NCBI GenBank assembly: GCA_021732625.1
Contig: JAKFUP010000055.1
Coordinates: 1-39,099 of the forward strand
Direction: 5' to 3'
Length of the DNA: 39,099 nucleotides
DNA from: Hyphomicrobiales bacterium
GTDB taxonomy: Bacteria; Pseudomonadota; Alphaproteobacteria; Rhizobiales; Xanthobacteraceae
The notes below the pieces were generated by a model, which saw only the letters and a list, made by a program, of their open reading frames with translations, did not search any database and was not told the DNA's origin. Shown piece by piece: positions 34,848 through 39,099 of this stretch. Numbering within the stretch: position 1 is the first letter of the stretch; each line of letters opens with the position of its first letter. The translations under genes and the position numbers were made by a program.

Positions 34848-35651
34848 CTAGCTTTTGAAGCGCGCCGGATATCCATTAGCTATTCTGTCGAATGTTTTAT
34901 CTGAGGGTTTGTGAACTCCGATTATGTGCTGAGGATTAAGATCGCACTTAGAGTAAAGATCGAAAGCTTCTCTAGGTGGCTGACAACCCAAAGTGCGCGC
35001 AAATGTTATCGCAGCTGATCGAGATGCAGAATAGCAATGCCGCGTAACAGCTATCGGCACGCCTATTTCAAATACGACTGGACTACCAATTAGTCCAATT
35101 TTTTGCAGTAACGAGTCGCGCTCAGGCAAGCAGAAATAAACAGCTTCTCCGCCCCAATAAGCAAGAAGCGGCTCGACACCGCTATCGTCAACCGCAATTG
35201 GATGAGACGTCATCCAGAATTTCCCGAGTCGCGATGTGTTCTTTTCTTGGAATGGGCTCCTATGCAAGATTTCTGCTGCTTCTGTTTCAGAAAGACGGAA
35301 TGCGGCTACTTGAAATCCCAAGCGCTGCGTTAAACTATCGACTGTGGAAATATGGATACCCGAGCGTTTGACAACTTCCAGCTCATCATCAGTCAACCGA
35401 GTATAGTGCCAAGCTCTGATTGAGCGGAGCTCCATTGCTGGCATCAACCTGTCTTCAACGAGGTCACGATAATCGCTCGCAAATAGATTGGTTGGATGGG
35501 GCATCGTGTGGTCGGAAGCCTCGCGCTCATAAAACTGGCGTTGGTCTGTCTCCCAATAATTCTTTACGAGATCCGCCCTTGCTTCCAAGATCGAGCGAAG
35601 ATCTGAGTCAAATGTTTCATAATCCCAAATATCGATGGGCATGGTCATCAT
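34848..35651 (-). CDS. Orphan hypothetical protein of AT-richer composition
   Basis: A 267-residue protein I do not recognise. Base composition is visibly lower in GC than all neighbours and codon use is different (frequent AAT, ATA, TTA-type codons), pointing to recent transfer. Visible landmarks: RAWHYTRLTDDELEVVKRSG (81-100), which places a His-Tyr-Thr before a helix ending in Gly-Ile; FWMTSHPIAVDD; YWGGEAVYFCLPE near 165; and a C-terminal LNPQHIIGVHKPSD. The His-Tyr plus Gly-Ile arrangement is loosely like ADP-ribosyltransferase folds, but this is a guess. The ATG at 35651 has a weak ribosome site; the ATG at 35642 is possible. It lies 11 bases downstream of ymdB and may be read from its promoter. 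No toxin-antitoxin partner is visible beside it. Confidence 0.75.
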   Translation of the reverse strand: MMTMPIDIWDYETFDSDLRSILEARADLVKNYWETDQRQFYEREASDHTMPHPTNLFASDYRDLVEDRLMPAMELRSIRAWHYTRLTDDELEVVKRSGIHISTVDSLTQRLGFQVAAFRLSETEAAEILHRSPFQEKNTSRLGKFWMTSHPIAVDDSGVEPLLAYWGGEAVYFCLPERDSLLQKIGLIGSPVVFEIGVPIAVTRHCYSASRSAAITFARTLGCQPPREAFDLYSKCDLNPQHIIGVHKPSDKTFDRIANGYPARFKS

Positions 35652-35662
35652 TTTGTTGAGAT

Positions 35663-36484
35663 CTAAACCCAGAACCCCGGCTTCGCCTCGCTGAGCACGC
35701 CGCCGATCCGGACCGGCGCAACGCGCGTTGCTAACCCTGTCTTGTCGTCAGTCTCGACTGCAACACCTGACAGTGTCGCAACACCTTCCGCTGGCTCGAA
35801 GCGGCCTTGCGGATAACCGCGCAGGAAACGTCCCATCGGCTCGTTGCGATCCATGCCGATGATCGATTCATAATCCCCGGTCATGCCCGCGTCGGTCATG
35901 TAAGCCGTGCCTTGCGGCAAGATACGGTGATCGGAGGTCGGGACATGCGTGTGCGTGCCGACAACAAGGCTGGCGCGGCCGTCGCAAAAATATCCGACAG
36001 CCTGCTTTTCACTCGAAGCTTCGCCATGAAAATCCACGAGCACCGCGTCGCAGGCCTCGCGCAACGGACAGGCGCTCAACTCCTTTTCCAGCGAAGCAAA
36101 CGGATCGTCAAACGGCTGCATGAAGACACGGCCGATGGAGTTGATGACGAGCGCCCGCTTGCCATTCTTGGTATCGACCAGCGCCGCGCCGCGACCCGGC
36201 GTGCCTTTGGGAAAATTCGCGGGCCGGATCAGACGCGGTGCGCGCTCGATAAACACCAGCGCTTCTTTCTGATCCCACGCATGATTGCCGAGCGTGATCG
36301 CATCGGCGCCCGCTTCCAGCAACTCGTTGTAGATCGTTTCGGTGATGCCGAATCCGCCCGCGGAGTTCTCACCATTGATGACGACGAGATCGAGCGACCA
36401 GTCGCGGACCAGTCCGGGCAGAGTTTCGTTCACGGCCGTGCGGCCGGTTCGCCCCACCACATCGCCGATAAAAAGAATACGCAA
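35663..36484 (-). CDS. ymdB: YmdB family metallophosphoesterase
   Basis: A 273-residue protein of the YmdB (TIGR00282-type) phosphodiesterase family; the Bacillus relative hydrolyses 2',3'-cyclic nucleotides and 3',5'-cAMP. Metal-site motifs: MRILFIGDVVGRTGR, VINGENSAGGFG, LGNHAWDQKE, VDFHGEASSEKQA and VGTHTHVPTSD. The start is a TTG at 36484 with GAGG six bases ahead, as no ATG is in place. It follows the 5-FCL gene by 60 bases made of decayed tandem repeats, and is followed by the AT-richer orphan gene. Confidence 0.93.
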   Translation of the reverse strand: MRILFIGDVVGRTGRTAVNETLPGLVRDWSLDLVVINGENSAGGFGITETIYNELLEAGADAITLGNHAWDQKEALVFIERAPRLIRPANFPKGTPGRGAALVDTKNGKRALVINSIGRVFMQPFDDPFASLEKELSACPLREACDAVLVDFHGEASSEKQAVGYFCDGRASLVVGTHTHVPTSDHRILPQGTAYMTDAGMTGDYESIIGMDRNEPMGRFLRGYPQGRFEPAEGVATLSGVAVETDDKTGLATRVAPVRIGGVLSEAKPGFWV

Positions 36485-36555
36485 TTTAACCTCGCGAAAT
36501 TTTAACCGGCCAAGTTTAGCCGTGCCAAATTATCGTTGCCAAATTAACCTTGCCA
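36483..36555. repeat. Degenerate tandem repeat filling the 5-FCL/ymdB gap
   Basis: Five 14-15 base units on the minus strand: TGGCAAGGTTAATT, TGGCAACGATAATT, TGGCACGGCTAAACT, TGGCCGGTTAAAATT, TCGCGAGGTTAAATT. The first unit is the end of the 5-FCL gene (Trp-Gln-Gly-stop) and the last supplies the ymdB ribosome site and TTG start. Confidence 0.8.
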
Positions 36556-37152
36556 CGTGTCGATGACTTCGCGCTCCGTTAGCACACAATGGAGCCGGAC
36601 GTCGTGCGGTTCCGCCGGAACGGTATCGATTTGCTGCGCGGCAAACGCGATGCCGATGGCCACGATTCGCTTTTTGCTGCGCAGCAAGTCGAGGCTGCGG
36701 TCGTAATGCCCCGCGCCGTAACCAATACGGTGACCTGCGCGATCGAACGCCGCGAGCGGGACGATTGCGATATCGGGCACCACTTCCTCTGCATCGGCGG
36801 ATGGCTGGAAAATGCCGAGCGGACCGCGCACCAGCGGTGTATCGATTGTCCATTCGCGGAAGATCAGCGGCTGATCGCGGCCAACGATCACCGGCAGCGC
36901 CAGGATCATGCCGCGTTGACTGAAACGCTTCATGAGAGGAAACGGATCGATCTCGCTTCTGATCGGTGCATAGCCGGAGACGACCGAGCCGCTCGGCATT
37001 TCAATCGGCAACGAGTGCGCGGCAATCGCTTGCGCGGCGGCGGCGCGTTGTTCGGCGGGAATCGCATCGCGGCGCGCCAGGGCGGCGACGCGCAGTTGGG
37101 CTTTCGATTCTTTGAGAGGATCGGACAGCTGACACTCTCTGCCGTCAAACAA
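36544..37152 (-). CDS. 5-formyltetrahydrofolate cyclo-ligase
   Basis: A 202-residue enzyme that converts 5-formyl-THF to 5,10-methenyl-THF using ATP. Family motifs: KAQLRVAALARRDAIPAEQR at the N-terminus (K-x-x-LR), SVVSGYAPIRSEIDPFPLM, VPDIAIVPLAAFDRAGHRIG and the nucleotide/substrate motif GYGAGHYDR. The only reasonable initiator before the conserved KAQLR region is a TTG at 37152; no strong ribosome site is visible, so the start is uncertain. It is directly downstream of the 6S RNA gene, about 10 bases from its 3' end, the conserved zapA-ssrS-fcl (ygfA) arrangement. Confidence 0.9.
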   Translation of the reverse strand: MFDGRECQLSDPLKESKAQLRVAALARRDAIPAEQRAAAAQAIAAHSLPIEMPSGSVVSGYAPIRSEIDPFPLMKRFSQRGMILALPVIVGRDQPLIFREWTIDTPLVRGPLGIFQPSADAEEVVPDIAIVPLAAFDRAGHRIGYGAGHYDRSLDLLRSKKRIVAIGIAFAAQQIDTVPAEPHDVRLHCVLTEREVIDTWQG

Positions 37153-37161
37153 AACTTAAAG

Positions 37162-37323
37162 TGCGAAGCCGTAGACGCCGTTGAAGCACTCGATCCCGGA
37201 GTTCCCTACGAAAGTAGGTGGGCACCATATAACCGGGCCCACGGGCCCGGTCAGGGACAGTTCCCTAAAGGATCGATAAGGCCCCGGGGATATATGGCTC
37301 CTGACGCGCGACACAGCTTCGCA
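37162..37323 (-). ncRNA. ssrS: 6S RNA (SsrS)
   Basis: About 162 bases between zapA and the 5-FCL gene, the conserved home of 6S RNA. On the minus strand the ends pair (TGCGAAGC with GCTTCGCA), CGATCC pairs with GGATCG, and the apical stem ACCGGGCCC/GGGCCCGGT is perfect. Between them are unpaired regions with TAGGGAACTGTCCC and a small CCTAC/GTAGG hairpin, an open-complex-like bulge. A -10-like TACATT (plus strand 37329-37334) lies six bases before the proposed 5' end; the -35 is poor. It mimics promoter DNA to hold RNA polymerase. The exact ends are estimates. Confidence 0.8.
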
Positions 37324-37368
37324 GAGCCAATGTAGCGATGATTGGCGGATGATACCAGTACGCCCCAT

Positions 37369-37482
37369 TGTCATTCCGGGATGCGCCGCAGGCGCAGACC
37401 CGGAATCCAACGAGCAGCAAATTCTGAGTTCGTTGAAAACCTGGATTCCGGGTTCGGACCTGCGGTCCGCCCCGGAATGACA
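37369..37482. repeat. Palindromic intergenic repeat, TGTCATTCCGGG family
   Basis: Outer arms TGTCATTCCGGG and CCCGGAATGACA enclose GACCCGGAATCCA and CTGGATTCCGGGTTC. This matches the GTCATTCCGGGGCGC-type dispersed element of Bradyrhizobiaceae. It separates zapA from the 6S RNA promoter. Confidence 0.88.
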
Positions 37483-37486
37483 GACA

Positions 37487-37870
37487 TTAACCGATCGCGA
37501 TACCGCCGCCGATCGAGCGGTTCAGCGCCTGTGTCGTCTTCTCGATCCGCTCGGCGGCGGAATTCAGCGCCGACGCCACCGCGGTTTGCGTCGCTTTCGC
37601 GCGTTCGGCCGCGATCACGCGCACGTCGCGCAGCGCCTCAAGCTCTTCCTCGATAGCCAGGATGCGCGCGGTTGCATCGGTCAGTTCATCGGCCACCGTC
37701 AGCGCAGCCATCACAGTCAATCGCTGGTCGCCGATTTCGCCGAATTTTCCGCGCAAACCTGTAATGCGCGTTTCTAGGCTCTCCGCGAGACGCAGCAGCC
37801 GTGCCTCCTGCCCCTCTTCGCAGGCCATGCGATACTGCCGGCCATTGATCGTCACGTTGATATGACTCAC
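37487..37870 (-). CDS. zapA: Cell division protein ZapA
   Basis: A 127-residue FtsZ-ring stabiliser. MSHINVTINGRQYRMACEEG is the conserved N-terminal head (NVTINGR-Y), followed by LLRLAESLETRITGLRGKFG and a long helical coiled-coil tail (ATARILAIEEELEALRDVRV). The GTG start at 37870 overlaps the upstream DUF4164 stop as GTGA, indicating coupling. ZapA promotes bundling of FtsZ filaments at mid-cell. Its end is next to a palindromic repeat. Confidence 0.93.
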   Translation of the reverse strand: MSHINVTINGRQYRMACEEGQEARLLRLAESLETRITGLRGKFGEIGDQRLTVMAALTVADELTDATARILAIEEELEALRDVRVIAAERAKATQTAVASALNSAAERIEKTTQALNRSIGGGIAIG

Positions 37871-38196
37871 GACGTCTCTCCCGGCTCGATCACCTCGCGG
37901 ATCGTCGCAATCGCTGTATCAAGCTTGCCGGCGATCTCCCGATTGGTGCGCTCCAGCGATCGCGACTGCACCAGCGCCTGATCGAGTTCGTTGGCGAGCC
38001 GCGAGCGGTCGGTGCCCAGCGCCTGAATGCGCGCGGCCAGTTCATCTTCATCGCGATCGGATTCGACGCGGCGCTCCACTGCGGCCTCCAGTGCATCGAG
38101 CGCGAAGACAAGCCGCTTCGTCGCAGCCTCGATATCGGCAACGCTGCCGGTCCCGCTGTCGGAACTGCCAAATTGTCGGACGTGGCGATCGGTCAT
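37867..38196 (-). CDS. DUF4164 family coiled-coil protein
   Basis: A 109-residue protein almost wholly coiled-coil (VADIEAATKRLVFALDALEA, ELAARIQALGTDRSRLANEL, LVQSRSLERTNREIAGKLD). It matches the short alphaproteobacterial DUF4164 family encoded before zapA. Function unknown; the tight overlap with zapA suggests a division-related or ZapA-partner role, which is inference. The ATG at 38196 starts MTDRHVRQFGS; the longer frame upstream lacks support. It is divergent from transketolase. Confidence 0.8.
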   Translation of the reverse strand: MTDRHVRQFGSSDSGTGSVADIEAATKRLVFALDALEAAVERRVESDRDEDELAARIQALGTDRSRLANELDQALVQSRSLERTNREIAGKLDTAIATIREVIEPGETS

Positions 38197-38481
38197 AGCC
38201 AAGAGATCGGCCCTCTCAAGCCAAATCACACTCGCGGAAACTGCAAAAGTGGCTGTTCGGCAAGCGTTTACAAGTGAAAATTTACGTGGCCTGAGAGGGC
38301 CGCGCAACGGCGGCGGGAAAGCTATGCACCGCTAAGCGGGTGTGGGCTGGCCGAAGTTCTGCCCGGTCTTGGAGTCGCAGGAGGCAGATGCTAGCCTTCC
38401 TCGGCGCGATGTCCTGTTGCGCAGCCGCGCGATCAATCAACCGCGCGCTCCTATTCCATAAAGCGATTGCGGGCCAACTTC
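38197..38481. other. Divergent intergenic region between DUF4164 and tkt
   Basis: These 285 bases must hold promoters for the zapA unit (minus) and transketolase (plus). I see no convincing -35/-10 pair, riboswitch, RNA gene or repeat. No CbbR- or other regulator gene is adjacent. Confidence 0.5.
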
Positions 38482-39099
38482 ATGAACGAGCGCGTTGATT
38501 CTTTCAAATTGGCCAATGCCATCCGTGCGCTGGCAATGGACGCCGTCGAGCAGGCAAAATCCGGCCATCCCGGCTTGCCGATGGGCTGCGCCGACATTGC
38601 GACCGTACTGTTCAACCAGTTCCTGAAATTCGATGCCGCCGATCCGGAATGGCCGGATCGCGACCGCTTCGTGCTGTCCGCCGGTCATGGCTCCATGTTG
38701 CTGTATGCATTGCTGTATCTGACCGGCAACAAGACCATGACGATCGACGAGATCAAGCGATTCCGCCAGCTTGGATCGCTGACCCCCGGTCACCCGGAAA
38801 ATTTCGTCACGCCCGGCATCGAGACCACCACCGGCCCGCTTGGCCAAGGCATCGCGACTGCCGTCGGCATGGCGATGGCGGAGCGCCATCTCGCCGCTGA
38901 ATTCGGCAGCGACCTCGTCGATCATACCACTTACGTGCTCGCCTCCGACGGCGACTTGATGGAAGGCATCAGCCAGGAAGCCATCGCGCTCGCCGGCCAT
39001 CTAAAGCTCAACAAACTGATCGTGCTGTTCGACGACAACGGTATTTCCATCGATGGTCCGCTGTCGATTGCCGACTCGGTCGATCAGGTCGCGCGCTTC
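38482..39099 (+). CDS. tkt: Transketolase, 3' end cut by window edge
   Basis: N-terminal 206 residues of transketolase, which moves two-carbon units between sugar phosphates in the pentose phosphate and Calvin cycles. Thiamine-diphosphate domain motifs: [74 protein letters not shown], and the metal/TPP motif [14 protein letters not shown] with DDNGISIDG. The ATG at 38482 starts [17 protein letters not shown], typical of the family. The frame is open to the end of the window. It follows the divergent zapA unit; genes that would tell whether it belongs to a gap-tkt or cbb cluster lie outside. Confidence 0.95.
   Translation, partial: MNERVDSFKLANAIRALAMDAVEQAKSGHPGLPMGCADIATVLFNQFLKFDAADPEWPDRDRFVLSAGHGSMLLYALLYLTGNKTMTIDEIKRFRQLGSLTPGHPENFVTPGIETTTGPLGQGIATAVGMAMAERHLAAEFGSDLVDHTTYVLASDGDLMEGISQEAIALAGHLKLNKLIVLFDDNGISIDGPLSIADSVDQVARF

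Overview
The window reads as a piece of an alphaproteobacterial chromosome, most likely from the Bradyrhizobiaceae/Nitrobacteraceae (Bradyrhizobium, Rhodopseudomonas, Afipia or Tardiphaga type). The grounds are the GC-rich codon use, the ruvCAB-ybgC / tolQRAB / pal-cpoB-tilS-ftsH gene order, the zapA-6S RNA-5-FCL order, DUF2852 and DUF4164 proteins, and several palindromic intergenic repeats that I recognise from memory as typical of this family. Species cannot be fixed by eye. There is no phage, plasmid, insertion sequence, CRISPR array, rRNA or tRNA that I can support.

Layout: (1) 1-4.4 kb, glycolate oxidase glcDEF (glcF cut by the left edge) and a small winged-helix-like hypothetical. (2) 4.5-7.2 kb, a TetR regulator, the AzlCD amino-acid exporter pair and an uncharacterised protein with an Ada-like zinc-binding segment. 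(3) 7.3-12.7 kb, ftsH, tilS, cpoB and pal. (4) 13.0-17.7 kb, a co-oriented block between pal and tolB: a DctA transporter, a FeeM-like N-acyl amino acid synthase and a membrane PAS-GGDEF-EAL protein. (5) 17.9-21.6 kb, tolB, tolA, tolR, tolQ, with a palindromic repeat between tolR and tolQ. (6) 21.9-28.1 kb, an accessory block between tolQ and ybgC: a CpxP/Spy-like secreted protein, a DUF2852 membrane protein, a WHG-type TetR regulator, a six-gene operon (ArsR regulator, VOC, DoxX-like, SRPBCC, YjbR, AHSA1/SRPBCC), and a TetR/DUF1348 pair. (7) 28.2-32.8 kb, ybgC, a Tat-exported phosphoesterase, ruvB, ruvA, ruvC, yebC. (8) 33.0-39.1 kb, a soluble chemoreceptor-like protein (+ strand), an AT-richer orphan gene of unknown function, ymdB, 5-FCL, 6S RNA, zapA, a DUF4164 coiled-coil protein and the start of transketolase (+ strand, cut by the right edge).

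From 1 to 32.8 kb every gene is on the minus strand. The usual envelope/recombination backbone (ruvCAB-ybgC-tolQRAB-pal-cpoB-tilS-ftsH) is recognisable but has been opened in three places by genes in the same orientation. The Tol-Pal proteins would couple inner and outer membrane at division. The inserted genes are signalling and stress-type functions: c-di-GMP turnover, a possible acyl amino acid signal, and small-molecule-responsive repressors.

The most interesting material is regulatory or structural: the ArsR operon with a near-palindromic operator; a perfect operator overlapping the promoter of the DUF1348/TetR pair; CtrA-like TTAA-N7-TTAA boxes before the chemoreceptor, the FeeM-like gene, the GGDEF-EAL gene and tolQ; short tandem duplications placed exactly at gene borders (pal, cpoB, phosphoesterase/ybgC, 5-FCL/ymdB); and two long inverted repeats in front of ftsH. 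All function calls rest on motif recognition by eye, and no database search was run.
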